A model generated the notes under the pieces. That model did not search any database. It saw only the letters and a list, made by a program, of their open reading frames with translations, and was not told where the DNA came from. From assembly GCF_000721105.1 (NCBI RefSeq), contig NZ_JOEV01000027.1:35685-99684 (forward strand): a stretch of DNA of 64,000 nucleotides, in the 5' to 3' direction. Origin of the DNA: Streptomyces cellulosae. GTDB taxonomy: Bacteria; Actinomycetota; Actinomycetes; Streptomycetales; Streptomycetaceae. Made by a program: the position numbers and the translations under genes. Shown here in pieces: positions 16,367 through 25,418 of the stretch (positions are counted from its first letter, which is position 1; the number at the start of each line of letters is the position of its first letter).

Positions 16367-16860
16367 CGGCTGCTCCCTTGGGTCCCGCCCCACACCCAGA
16401 CCGCGCTGGAGGCGTAGTTGACCGCGAGGGCGGCGCCGATGGCCAGGAGATTCGCGGGCAACAGGCCGACTCCGCCGCGCACCAGGGCCCACAGGACCAG
16501 CACGTTGACCGCGAGACCGGCGAGCATGGACACGTTGAACTTCCCGAGCCGCCTCACCGACAGGACACGCATCCCGAAGGTCCACCGGTTGTTGAACACG
16601 TAGTTGTGGACGACGGCGAGTTCGACGGCCACGGCGGAGGCAGCGACGAGCGGCACCCCCAGCAGGCGGTGAAGGACGTACAGAGCTGCCGTGTTCACGA
16701 CCGTGCCCGCACCGCCGACCACCGCGAACCGCAGCATGCGACGTGCGGCACGTCCTCTCGTCCGGCCGGCCGATGCCGGGGAATCGGGAGGAATCCGGGA
16801 GAGTTCTGCTTCTGGTCGCGGCTCGTCGGTGTGCACGGATGCCGTCCGGAAGTGGTGCAT
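16363..16860 (-). CDS. GtrA family membrane protein (sugar-lipid flippase type)
   Basis: 165 residues from ATG 16858-16860 with the strong site ggagg seven bases upstream. After a polar N-terminus of about 45 residues come four hydrophobic helices (MLRFAVVGGAGTVVNTAALYVL; VELAVVHNYVFNN; VSMLAGLAVNVLVLWALV; LLAIGAALAVNYASSAVWVW). FVVGG and HNYVFNNRWTF are GtrA hallmarks. The family moves polyprenyl-phosphate sugars across the membrane, which fits the GT2 enzyme before it and the GT39 enzyme after it. First gene of the minus operon. Confidence 0.88.
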   Translation of the reverse strand: MHHFRTASVHTDEPRPEAELSRIPPDSPASAGRTRGRAARRMLRFAVVGGAGTVVNTAALYVLHRLLGVPLVAASAVAVELAVVHNYVFNNRWTFGMRVLSVRRLGKFNVSMLAGLAVNVLVLWALVRGGVGLLPANLLAIGAALAVNYASSAVWVWGGTQGSSR

Positions 16861-17197
16861 CGCGGCTCCTCCAAGCGAGAGAGCGTCCCCTTCCGCGTCG
16901 CGCGGCGGGACCTCGTGCACACCAGCCTGCGCTCAAAGGCAGACGCGAACATCACGTGAACGGGTGAGTGAGGGCCCCCCTTTCAGGGGGTCTTTTCGCA
17001 CCCCCATTTGGGGGAGAGGCACCTCAAAGCCCGCACGGCGGGCCATCGACCGACCCTCGCTCTCCCCCGAAGAGGGGAGTGACCTCTCACCCATCGGCGG
17101 GTGCTACGCCTGGCAGCGGCCATGGACGCTCAAGAGATCGGGCCCCCGCCCAGGGAGGTCCCGCGTCGCATCCAGCCTCAGGGTAAGGGGCGTCACG
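16861..17197. promoter_or_regulatory. Divergent promoter region with G/C palindromes
   Basis: 337 bases separate gtrA from the divergent pseudo-subtilase gene. Several short G-rich inverted repeats occur in sequence: cccccctttcaggggg-like at 16975-16991, CCCCC-attt-GGGGG at 17001-17014 and a CTCCCC/GGGGAG pair near 17063-17080. They could be hairpins in the leader or operators shared by both transcripts. No clear -10/-35 pair could be assigned. Confidence 0.45.
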
Positions 17198-18379
17198 ATG
17201 GCAGGTCACACAGCTTCGGGGGCGGTACGTGCGGGGCGTGCCCTGGTCGGCACCGCCGCACTGACCCTCACGGTCTTCACGTCGCTCACCGCTGCTCCGG
17301 CCGGAACCGGCGCCGGAGCACCTGCGGATTCCGGCTCGTTGCGCGCGTCCGAGTGGGCGCTGAACGCACTCAGGGCCAATCAGGCCTGGCGGACCACGAA
17401 AGGTCACGGCGTGACGGTCGCGGTGATAGGCACCGGTGTCGACGCCACCCATCCCGACCTCAAGGGCCGCGTCGTCAAGGGCGCCGATGTCGGCGACGGC
17501 TCGACCGTCGACGGCCGGCGCGACCAGGGCGCCGCGGAGGTTCAGGGCACCCACCAGGCGGGCATCATCGCCGGCACCGGCCGCAACTACCGCGGCGACG
17601 GCCTGCACGGCCTCGCCCCGGAAGCGCGCATCCTTCCCTTCCGGGTCTTCCGCAACGACAAGGCCCTGACCGCGGCCACCGCGAGGGCCATCACGAACGC
17701 CGCCCGCCAGGGCGCCCAGGTCATCGACGTCACCGTCTCCACCCCCCAGGCCAGCGACGACCTGAAGACAGCGGTCGACTACGCGTCCCAGCAGGGGGCC
17801 CTGGTCGTGGCCGGCGCGGGTGACACCGGGCGGACCGGGAACGCGGCGAGCTATCCGGCCGCCTTTCCGCGGGTCCTGTCGGTGGCCGCCACCGACAAGA
17901 AGGGCAGTGTCTGGCCCGACTCCCACCACGGCAAGGACGTGGACCTGGCCGCGCCGGGCGTGGACATCCTGACCACCGCGCGCAACGACGGCTACTGGAC
18001 CGGCTCCGGCACCGGGTACGCGGCCGGCTGGGTGGCCGCCTCCGCGGCGCTGCTGCGTGCCGAGCACCCGAAGTGGACCGTCAGCAAGGTCACTCGGGAA
18101 CTGACCGAGACGGCCACCCACAACTCGGGCAGATGGGACCCCCGCTACGGCTTCGGCATCGTCGCCTCCGCGGCGGCCTTGGCGGGCCACGACTCCTCGC
18201 CCGCCGCGAGCGGGAAGCCGGCCAACCAGGCGGTGGACGCCTCGGACCGCACCGCCTTCCACTCCTCCGACACCGGACCGACACTGGTGGTCGCGGCGGT
18301 GATGGGGGGACTCATCGTGCTGGCCGTCCCCGCATGGTTCCTGATCCGACGCAGCGTCACCCCGTCGGACGACGACTGA
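17198..18379 (+). CDS. Secreted, membrane-anchored subtilisin-fold pseudoprotease (S8-like, all catalytic residues lost)
   Basis: 393 residues from ATG 17198. A signal peptide (about 1-45), a subtilase domain (about 60-330) and a C-terminal membrane helix (VVAAVMGGLIVLAVPAWFLI) give mycosin-like topology: outside domain, single anchor, short basic tail. The fold is clear from VAVIGTGVDATHPDL, QGTHQAGIIAG, AASYPAAFPRVLSVAAT and DLAAPGVDI. However, catalytic Asp is Gly78, catalytic His is Gln116, the oxyanion Asn is Asp209 and catalytic Ser is Gly273 (SGTGYAAGWVA). It should therefore bind but not cleave. It is divergent from the glycan operon and has no gene partner of the type VII secretion system nearby. 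Confidence 0.9.
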   Translation: MAGHTASGAVRAGRALVGTAALTLTVFTSLTAAPAGTGAGAPADSGSLRASEWALNALRANQAWRTTKGHGVTVAVIGTGVDATHPDLKGRVVKGADVGDGSTVDGRRDQGAAEVQGTHQAGIIAGTGRNYRGDGLHGLAPEARILPFRVFRNDKALTAATARAITNAARQGAQVIDVTVSTPQASDDLKTAVDYASQQGALVVAGAGDTGRTGNAASYPAAFPRVLSVAATDKKGSVWPDSHHGKDVDLAAPGVDILTTARNDGYWTGSGTGYAAGWVAASAALLRAEHPKWTVSKVTRELTETATHNSGRWDPRYGFGIVASAAALAGHDSSPAASGKPANQAVDASDRTAFHSSDTGPTLVVAAVMGGLIVLAVPAWFLIRRSVTPSDDD

Positions 18380-18410
18380 CGGCGGGCCGATCGAACGATT
18401 CGTTCCAAGG

Positions 18411-18444
18411 CGCGCGCCCCGAGGCACCGGCCCCGGGGCGCGCG
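18411..18444 (+). terminator. Hairpin terminator after the pseudo-subtilase
   Basis: A perfect 11-bp stem, cgcgcgccccg with cggggcgcgcg, encloses a 12-base loop 32 bases after the stop codon. The stem is very GC rich and there is no U tract. Confidence 0.65.
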
Positions 18445-18474
18445 TCTTCGCGCCGCGGCGGAACCGAGCTGACT

Positions 18475-18486
18475 GACAACGTTGTC
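18475..18486. promoter_or_regulatory. LacI-family-like operator palindrome
   Basis: GACAACGTTGTC is a perfect 12-bp palindrome with the central AACGTT typical of LacI/GalR family operators that control sugar genes in Streptomyces. No sugar gene follows it within 700 bases, so it may be a left-over from a lost gene, or act at a distance on the endoglucanase transcript. Confidence 0.4.
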
Positions 18487-18750
18487 GCACGCAGTCGGGA
18501 TCCCGTCCGCGGTCGCCCCCGCGGTGGCCGACGCCCCGGTCTTCCCCGGCCGGCAGGCCGGCACCACCGGTCCTCCCGCCCTGCCGGCCTCGCCTTTGCG
18601 CGTCGGCACCCGCCCGTGCACCGTCCCGGACGCCCCGCCTGCCCTGTGAGTGCGTGAAGACTCCGCGACTCCGAGAGGTTCACCCGGAGCATCGGCCGAG
18701 CAAGGGCGCAGATGGTTCTCGCGCCAGACGCCCTCGCCCGCGCCGACTGC

Positions 18751-18786
18751 CTCAGCACGACCGACCGCCTCAGCACGACCGACCGC
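18751..18786. repeat. Two exact 18-bp tandem copies
   Basis: The unit ctcagcacgaccgaccgc occurs twice head to tail with no mismatch, followed by a diverged third start. It lies in gene-free sequence between the pseudo-subtilase and the palindrome. Confidence 0.85.
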
Positions 18787-18913
18787 TTCCGCCGCGCCAC
18801 CGCCCCCGGTACGCGGACGGTGCCGGTCGCGGCCGTTGCGGCCGTCGCGGCCGTCGCGGCCCGGGATGAGCACGCTCGCGAAGACCGAGGGGTAAGGGCG
18901 GGCCCGGGACGGA

Positions 18914-18967
18914 TACGGCGGGACTGACACGACCACCCGCTACGGCGGGACTGACACGACCACCCGC
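18914..18967. repeat. Two exact 27-bp tandem copies
   Basis: A 27-base unit beginning tacggcgggactgacacg is repeated once without mismatch. Both its length (a multiple of nine) and its exactness point to a recent slippage duplication. No gene covers it. Confidence 0.85.
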
Positions 18968-19135
18968 ACCGCCGTCCCTGGCGCCGACGCCCGCCTCCGG
19001 GGCAAGCCCCTCGCCAGGCCGAAGGCCGCCCGGCGGACGCAGGTCTCCTCGACGCGCGGTGCGCCTGCCCGCTCGCCCGATGACACGGATCCGCGCGCCC
19101 GCACCTCTATCAACCCGACATAAGGAATATAAGTA

Positions 19136-19193
19136 ACCAAACGGCCGAATTCGGGCTACCTCAATTGAGGTAGCCCGAATTCGGCCGTTTGGT
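19136..19193. repeat. Perfect 58-bp palindrome with no spacer
   Basis: Each arm is 29 bases (from accaaacggccgaattcggg at the left through ctacctcaa, then its exact complement), so the whole 58 bases read the same on both strands. The centre is tcaa|ttga. Each arm contains an EcoRI-like gaattc. It lies 97 bases before the receiver-domain gene, within its likely leader. It could act as a cruciform or a strong terminator blocking readthrough from the left, or be the resolved junction of an inverted duplication or mobile element. Confidence 0.93.
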
Positions 19194-19290
19194 GTGCATG
19201 GAATTCGGTCGCTCGTACGGCGATTCGATCTCGGCTCCATTTCTAATCTCGTGGGCATGGCAGCAAAAACCCCGAAGGAGTCCGCCGCCC

Positions 19291-19632
19291 ATGAAAAAAG
19301 TTCTCATCGTGGAGTCTCACCCGCAGGTGCGAGCGGCTCTGGCCGATCTCGTGGAGGACGAGCCCGGATGTGAACTCGTGGGCGCCGTGGCCGCCGCAGT
19401 CGAGGCAATATCGCTCGTCAGCGACGTGAGCCCGGATGTGCTGCTGGTCGACGCGGACACGCCGGACCGGCTGTCCCACCAGCTCGGCGAACTCTTTCCG
19501 CTGGCTTTGCTCGTCCTTCTCACAGCCGTGAGCGAAACGCCGAGAAAGTGCCCGGAATCGTCGGCGAAAACACCGCCCGTCTGCATTCTCAAGACCGCCG
19601 CACCCGAATTTCTCAGGAGTATCAGCGCATGA
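19291..19632 (+). CDS. Stand-alone receiver-domain protein
   Basis: 113 residues from ATG 19291 with gaaggag 10 bases upstream. The fold follows a response-regulator receiver: first strand KKVLIVESHPQV, phospho-acceptor Asp54 in VLLVDADTPD, Ser/Thr strand LLVLLTAVS and the conserved lysine in CILKTAAPEF. The usual acidic pair at the end of strand 1 is reduced to Glu-Ser, and helix 4 is short, so metal binding may be weak. No output domain is present. The stop overlaps the endoglucanase start by ATGA, so the two proteins are made together. Confidence 0.8.
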   Translation: MKKVLIVESHPQVRAALADLVEDEPGCELVGAVAAAVEAISLVSDVSPDVLLVDADTPDRLSHQLGELFPLALLVLLTAVSETPRKCPESSAKTPPVCILKTAAPEFLRSISA

Positions 19633-20894
19633 ATTCCCCCATGGAAAACCACACCGACCGCACGATGTCCACGCCCGAGAAGAAGCGTGGTATCAGCCGA
19701 CGCCGACTGGTGCTCGGTGCCGCGGGAGCGGCCGTCGCGGTCGCCTCGGTCGGTGGTGCCGTGACCGCGCTCACGGTGAATTCGGCCGACGCCTCCGACA
19801 AGAGCAGCGCCGTGCACGGCCCCCTGCACACCGATGGGGGCGACATCGTGGACGCGAACGGCAAGAAGACGGTCCTGACCGGCGTCAACTGGTTCGGTTC
19901 CGAGACCGGCACGTTCGCGCCGCACGGCCTGTGGAAGCGCAACCTCGACTCCATGGTCGAGCAGATGGTCGACACCGGGTTCAACACGCTCCGGCTGCCG
20001 TACTCCAACGAACTGTTCGACGCGGGCAGCAAGCCGAACGGCATCGACTACAAGCTGAACCCCGAGCTCAAGGGCCTCAACGGTCTCCAGATCATGGACA
20101 AGGTCGTCAAGAGCGCCACCAAGCACGGGATGATGGTCATTCTCGACCAGCACCGGCCGGACCAGTACGGTCAGAGCGAGCTCTGGTACACCCAGAATCT
20201 CTCCGAGAGCAAGTGGCTGTCCGACTGGAAGATGCTGGCCGAACGCTACAAGGACAACGACAGGGTCATCGGCGCCGACCTGCACAACGAGCCGCGCGGC
20301 CAGGCCACCTGGGGCGACGGCAATCCCAAGACCGACTGGAAGATGGCCGCCGAGAAGGCCGGCAACACGATCCACTCGGTCAACAAGAACTGGCTGGTCT
20401 TCGTCGAGGGCAACGACAAGTACAAGAACGAGTCGACCTGGTGGGGCGGCGAGCTGCGGGGCGCCAAGGAGCACCCGGTCAAGCTCAAGGAAGCCGACAA
20501 GGTCGTGTACTCCGCCCACGACTACGGCCCCGGCGTCTACAACCAGAACTGGTTCATGGACAAGGCCTTCCCCAACAACATGCCCGCCTTCTGGGACAAG
20601 CACTGGGGCTACCTGAAGAAGAACAACACCGCCCCCATACTGGTCGGTGAGTTCGGCGGCAAGAAGAGTGCGGGCAACAGCACCGAGGCCGTCTGGCAGA
20701 AGAGCCTGATGCAGTACATGAAGAAGAACGGCATCAGCTACACGTACTGGTGCTGGAACCCCGACTCCGGCGACACCGGCGGCGTTCTCAAGAACGACTG
20801 GAAGACCCTGGACCCGGGCAAGAAGGCGCTGGTGTCCATGTACCAGGCCCCAATGGGCCAGGCCAAGAAGGATGCCGGCAACACATCGAAGTGA
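19629..20894 (+). CDS. Secreted GH5 endoglucanase (cellulase) with a Tat signal
   Basis: 421 residues from ATG 19629. The N-terminus has the twin-arginine motif GISRRRLVLG followed by a hydrophobic stretch and a likely cleavage near residue 55, so it is exported folded. The catalytic domain (about 65-405) shows the GH5 pattern: TGVNWFG, GFNTLRLPY, ILDQHRP, acid/base Glu near 220 in ADLHNEPRG, AHDYGP and nucleophile Glu near 340 in LVGEFGG. No cellulose-binding module is attached. It may trim a glucan made by the nearby GT2 synthase, as cellulases do in bacterial cellulose operons, or degrade external cellulose. Confidence 0.92.
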   Translation: MNSPMENHTDRTMSTPEKKRGISRRRLVLGAAGAAVAVASVGGAVTALTVNSADASDKSSAVHGPLHTDGGDIVDANGKKTVLTGVNWFGSETGTFAPHGLWKRNLDSMVEQMVDTGFNTLRLPYSNELFDAGSKPNGIDYKLNPELKGLNGLQIMDKVVKSATKHGMMVILDQHRPDQYGQSELWYTQNLSESKWLSDWKMLAERYKDNDRVIGADLHNEPRGQATWGDGNPKTDWKMAAEKAGNTIHSVNKNWLVFVEGNDKYKNESTWWGGELRGAKEHPVKLKEADKVVYSAHDYGPGVYNQNWFMDKAFPNNMPAFWDKHWGYLKKNNTAPILVGEFGGKKSAGNSTEAVWQKSLMQYMKKNGISYTYWCWNPDSGDTGGVLKNDWKTLDPGKKALVSMYQAPMGQAKKDAGNTSK

Positions 20895-20917
20895 CCCGTA
20901 AGGGTCTGTGAGGCTGA

Positions 20918-20944
20918 GAGGTCGCGGACACCGTCCGCGGCCTC
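20918..20944 (+). terminator. Hairpin terminator after the endoglucanase gene
   Basis: A 12-bp stem (gaggtcgcggac with gtccgcggcctc, one G-U pair) closes a 3-base loop, 23 bases after the stop codon. Confidence 0.7.
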
Positions 20945-20969
20945 TTCGCCGTATGGGGTGGCATGCGTC

Positions 20970-21250
20970 CGCCGATCGCCCAGGCCGCGTCGACCGGCCC
21001 GAGGTGACTGAGGGCCCGCGGGACGCCGCCCGGCAGCTTCCGTCCCACCGGGTCCGCCTTCTCCGCCGGCAGCCCGATGTTGCCGGCGGACTGGTCGGCG
21101 TACCCGTCGGCGTACCCGGCGGCGCGCCCGAAGACCTCCCGCGCGCCTGGGCAACCTCCCCCGTCAGGGCGAGCGCGTGGGCGAGCCAGCAGGCGCACGT
21201 CAGGAAGCTCGCGCCGGCGGTGACCGGCAGGAGCCACCGGCACGGCGCGG
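20970..21250 (-). pseudogene. Decayed 3' part of a GH15-type glucoamylase/trehalase-like gene
   Basis: Minus-strand translation gives SFLTCACWLAHALALTGEVA (21171-21230), then, in the next frame, REVFGRAAGYA, GLPAEKADPVG, and ALSHLGPVDAAWAI. These are successive blocks of the C-terminal (alpha/alpha)6 barrel of GH15 glucan hydrolases. One extra C near 21155 breaks the frame, and everything upstream of SFLT (the catalytic part) is missing. It lies between the endoglucanase and the second kinase gene. Confidence 0.65.
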
Positions 21251-21267
21251 TCACGGTCCGTCGGCGG

Positions 21268-23519
21268 TCATCCGGCGTACGGGCCGTCCGGTGTCGGCCG
21301 CGCCGGGACTGTGGCCCGGATCCGGGTCCCATGGCCGGGACGGCTGTCCACCGCCAGGGTGCCGCCCGCCTCCCGCGCCCGCTCCCGCATGGAACGCAGG
21401 CCCAGGTGCCCGGGGAAGGAACTGCCGGTGTCGAAGCCGACGCCGTCGTCCGTGACCACGAGCGTGACGGACTCGGGCGTGGTGCACAGGCGCAGCAGGA
21501 CATGCCGCGCCGCCGCGTGCTTGACGACGTTGTGCAGCGCTTCCTGGGCGATCCGGTACAGCGCGTGCTTGACCTCCGGTGCCGCGTTCGGCTCTGCCGC
21601 GAGCCTGGCCTCGGTGACGAGACCGTGCCGGACGCGCATCTGGTCCAGGTAGCGGGTCAGCGCGACGACCAGCCCCTCCGTCTCCAGTGACTCGGGGCTG
21701 AGCCGGCAGAGGATCGACCGGACCTCGTCCAGCCCCGCGTCGGCCAGCCGCAGCACAGAGGCGATCGGCCGGCGCGCGCCCGTGCCCTCGGGGCCGAGGA
21801 GTTCCCGGGCCGTACACGCGTTCAGGGCGATGCCGTACAGGGTCGGGCACAGGGAGTCGTGCAGCTCGCGGGCCAGGCGCCGCCGCTCCTCACGCGCCGC
21901 CTGCTCCCGGGCCACCCCCCACAGCCGCTGCGCCTCCACGGCGGCGACGGCCCTGACCGTGAGGGCCTGGAGCGCCCCGAGGTCCTCGCCACCAGGCTGC
22001 CGCCCGCGGGGGAACCGGCAGCACAGTGCGCCGACCGCCTCCGCACGGCACAAGAGCGGCAGGGCAACCAGCACGTCCCCGGAAGGCGGGGGTGGTGGCC
22101 TTCGGGGACGAGCGACTTCCGGGGCGGACCCCGGGTCCCACCCGGCGGCCGTGTCCTTGCGCTGCCTGTTGTACTGGCTCTGCCCGCCGTACTGGCTCTC
22201 CCCGTCGTACTGGCTCTCCCCGTCCTTGGTCTGCCCGTCCTTGGTCTGCCGGTCCTTGGTCTGCCGGTCCTGGCTCTGCCCGTGGCCGATGCTCTCCCCG
22301 TCGTCCTTGCCCTCCCCGTCCTCTCCGCCGCCCTCGTCCTCCCCGCCGCCCCTGAGCACCGGGGCCACCGCCGTGATCGCCTCCATCGCCACGCGCGAGA
22401 GACGGGCGACGGACCGCTCCGCCGGGTCGCAGGGCAGCGGCCCGACACCACCGTGGCCGCCTGCCGGGCGCAGACCTGCCTCCGGTTCGAGCAGGTAGAC
22501 CTCGCAGCACACGGCGCCGGTGCGGGTGACCGCCTCGGCGGCCACGGAGTTCAATGCCTGCCGCACGGCGTCCTGCCCGCCCGCGGACCGACGGCCCGGC
22601 CCGTCCAGATCCTCGTCGGCTCGCGCCTGCTCGACCGCCAGCCCGACCGGCCCGGTGAAGGGTTCCACGATCCGCAGGTTCTCCGGCGTCAAGCAGCGCC
22701 CGCCCCGCCGGTTCGCCACCTCCAGCAGCCCGACGACCCGGTCGCGGACCGTCAAAGGCACGTACAGGACCGATTCCAGCCCGGCGCCGCGCAGCGCCGC
22801 ACGCGGCTTCGACGGCTCGTGGTCGGTGTCGGAGACGATCCGCGGGCGTCCGGCGCGGACCACCTCGTTCGCCAGCTCCGACTCCCCCGGCATCAACAGG
22901 CCGCGTGCGGCCGTGGCCCCGACGCCGTCCACGGCGCACACGGTGAGTGTGTCGCCCCAGTCCAGTGCCAGCACCCGGACCGCCTCGGCACCGACGGACT
23001 GTCGCACTCGGCGCGCGGCCAGCGCGAGCACGTGGGGGCCGGGGCGGCCCTCGACCACGCTCCGGGTCACCTCGGCGAGCGCCCGCTGCCACCGCTCGTA
23101 CCGCCAGCGTGCGCTCAGGTCGCGGATGACGACGCAGTAGCCCGTCAGGCGTCCGTGCGCGTCCCGGGTCGCCGTGATCTCGGTCTCTGCCCACAGACGC
23201 GATCCGTCCGAGCGGACCCGCCAGGCGCATTCGCGGTGCGTGCCGAGGCCGGCGGCCGCGTCCAACGCGCGGGCCGCCGCGCCCGACACCACGTCCTCGG
23301 GCGGGTAGACGAGCGAGACATGCCGCCCGACGAGGTCGGCCGGGCCGTGACCGTCCAGCAGGGCGGCACCCACGCCGACGCTCCGTACCAGCCCCTGGAA
23401 ATCCAGCACGAGGAGCGCCTCCGCGACGGCTTCTCCCCGCGGCGGCCGACCGCTGTCCCCCCTCTCGCCGTGCGGCGTCCTTGCTGACGCTTCCGGGAGT
23501 GCGGGGGACGTCAGGTCGG

Positions 23520-23532
<13 letters not shown>
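21268..23532 (-). CDS. PAS-GAF-GAF histidine kinase (HisKA_3) with a repeat insertion
   Basis: 754 residues without membrane segments. PAS about 35-150; GAF 1 about 155-310; GAF 2 about 330-545; HisKA_3 with phospho-His558 in LARELHDSLCP; HATPase with EALHNVVKHAAARHV and VTDDGVGFDTG. Inside GAF 2 (bases about 22160-22340) lies a hydrophilic insertion rich in Gly/Glu/Asp that includes TKDRQ/TKDGQ and DGESQY units. The start at 23530-23532 overlaps the stop of the response regulator gene by 13 bases, so the pair is cognate. Confidence 0.92.
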
Positions 23533-24200
<668 letters not shown>

Positions 24201-24372
24201 TGGTGATCTCCGTTGTCGAGCACCGGCTCGCGGCGCCCCCACGGCTTCCCGCAGCAGGCACCCCGCGGCCGACGCGATCGGCATCGCCCCAGGCGTTCAT
24301 TCCGCCGACACAGGTCCGTAGGGAACATTGCGGGGCATTCACGTCATACCGGGAACCCGCGGCGGTCCGCAC

Positions 24373-25013
24373 TCATTCCATATCCTGGGGCGGAAAGCGA
24401 TCCTGGGACGGACAGCGACCCTGGCGAGGAAAGCGATCGTGGGACGGAAAGCGACTGTCCTCACAGCGGAGCTCACCCGCCGCGACGCGGTCGTACGAGG
24501 CGGGGGCCCCAGCGCTGCCGCACCCGGGCGAGACGGTATGGCCGTCGGCCCACTCGCCCCTCCGGCCCGCCGCGTTCACGGGCCGCGGCATTCGGGCGAA
24601 CGCGGCCGCCGGAACCGGCCGGGGCGCGGGATCGGCACCGGGCCGCGAGCGGAGCCCCATGATCCATACGGCCACCCGCTCGGCGAACGGTTCGCAGCAC
24701 GGCAGGGCCAGCAGCACCAGGGCCCCTGCGGCCCAGCCGCCCAGGGCGTCGCTGAACCAGTGGAAGCCCAGGTAGACGGAGGTCAGACCGACCACCAGGG
24801 CGGCCAGAGCGGCCAGCACGCCCGCGGTCTGCGGTGACGCGGGGCCAGGTAGGCGAGCGTCCCCCAGATGACGACGCTGTTGGCCGCGTGGCCGGACGGG
24901 AAGATGTCACCGCCCCGGAAGAGCTCGGTGACCCCGATGGCGTGCGCGTCACCGGGCCCGAGGCGTCCGGTGCCCAGCTTGGCCAGACCGACGCTCACAT
25001 TGAGCAACACCAT
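24373..25013 (-). pseudogene. Frameshifted, N-truncated PAP2-type phosphatase gene
   Basis: Frame one (25013 to about 24835) reads VGLAKLGTGRLGPG, then FPSGHAANSVVIWGTLAYLAP; frame two (about 24832 down) reads VLAALAALVVGLTSVYLGFHWFSDALGG. Together they give the three PAP2 motifs: K-x6-R-P-like, PSGH and S-x5-H-x3-D. A single-base shift near 24832 separates them, and the usual N-terminal membrane helices are absent. The far end (24373-24620) is a long tail containing short repeats rich in Arg/Asp/Ser. It was probably a lipid phosphatase gene. Confidence 0.72.
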
Positions 25014-25116
25014 CTGCCGAGCCGTCGCCCCTTTCGATCACCCGACGTCGGGGCGCAGAGGTGCTCGTGCGAACCGGGAGCACCCACGCGGTCGTCGCGG
25101 CGCGACGCCGGTTGGC

Positions 25117-25386
25117 TCAGGTTCCGCCGAGACGGGCCGCCTCGTCGCCCGCCTCTGCCGGTCCGGTGGTGAGCAAGTCGGCGCCGAATGCGCGCAGGCG
25201 GGCCATGGCGGCCTCGTCCGGCACCTCCTGACGGGCCAGCGAGTTCTTGATCTCCCGGTAGACGGTGATCTCGACTCCGCAGCGGCGGCAGCCCTCCCCA
25301 TGGACGGCCACCCGCTGCGCGGTGACCTCGTCGACCTCACCGTCCAGGCACGCCTGGAGTGCCCGTGCCACATCCCTGCAGGTCAT
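25117..25386 (-). CDS. Zinc-binding anti-sigma factor (zf-HC2 type), copy B
   Basis: 89 residues from ATG 25384-25386. MTCRDVARALQACLDGEVDE begins the domain and H-x3-C-x2-C (VHGEGCRRCG) is the ZAS zinc motif. A short C-terminal region follows; no membrane helix is present, so it is a cytosolic anti-sigma. It lies 32 bases downstream of the ECF sigma gene and is probably its partner. It is similar over most of its length to the protein encoded at 26158-26460. Confidence 0.85.
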   Translation of the reverse strand: MTCRDVARALQACLDGEVDEVTAQRVAVHGEGCRRCGVEITVYREIKNSLARQEVPDEAAMARLRAFGADLLTTGPAEAGDEAARLGGT

Positions 25387-25418
25387 CCGGCGGTGTGCCC
25401 CACCGCCCCGGCGCCCGA

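Larger units (their letters stand above)
18445..19135. other. Gene-free, repeat-rich gap
   Basis: About 690 bases in which I see no credible gene on either strand. They hold a LacI-like palindrome at 18475-18486, two exact 18-bp tandem copies at 18751-18786, runs of ggccgtcgc at about 18830-18860 and two exact 27-bp tandem copies at 18914-18967. The last 30 bases become AT-rich (taaggaatataagtaa), before the large palindrome. Some of it may be decayed coding sequence. Confidence 0.6.

Noticed and set aside
17198-18379. Type VII secretion mycosin as the function of the S8-like protein
   Set aside because: Topology fits, but no EccB/EccC/EccD/EccE or WXG100 genes are nearby and all catalytic residues are lost.
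18356-19130. Several open frames inside the gene-free gap
   Set aside because: They are Arg/Ala/Pro-rich, lack recognisable domains or ribosome sites, and cross the tandem duplications.
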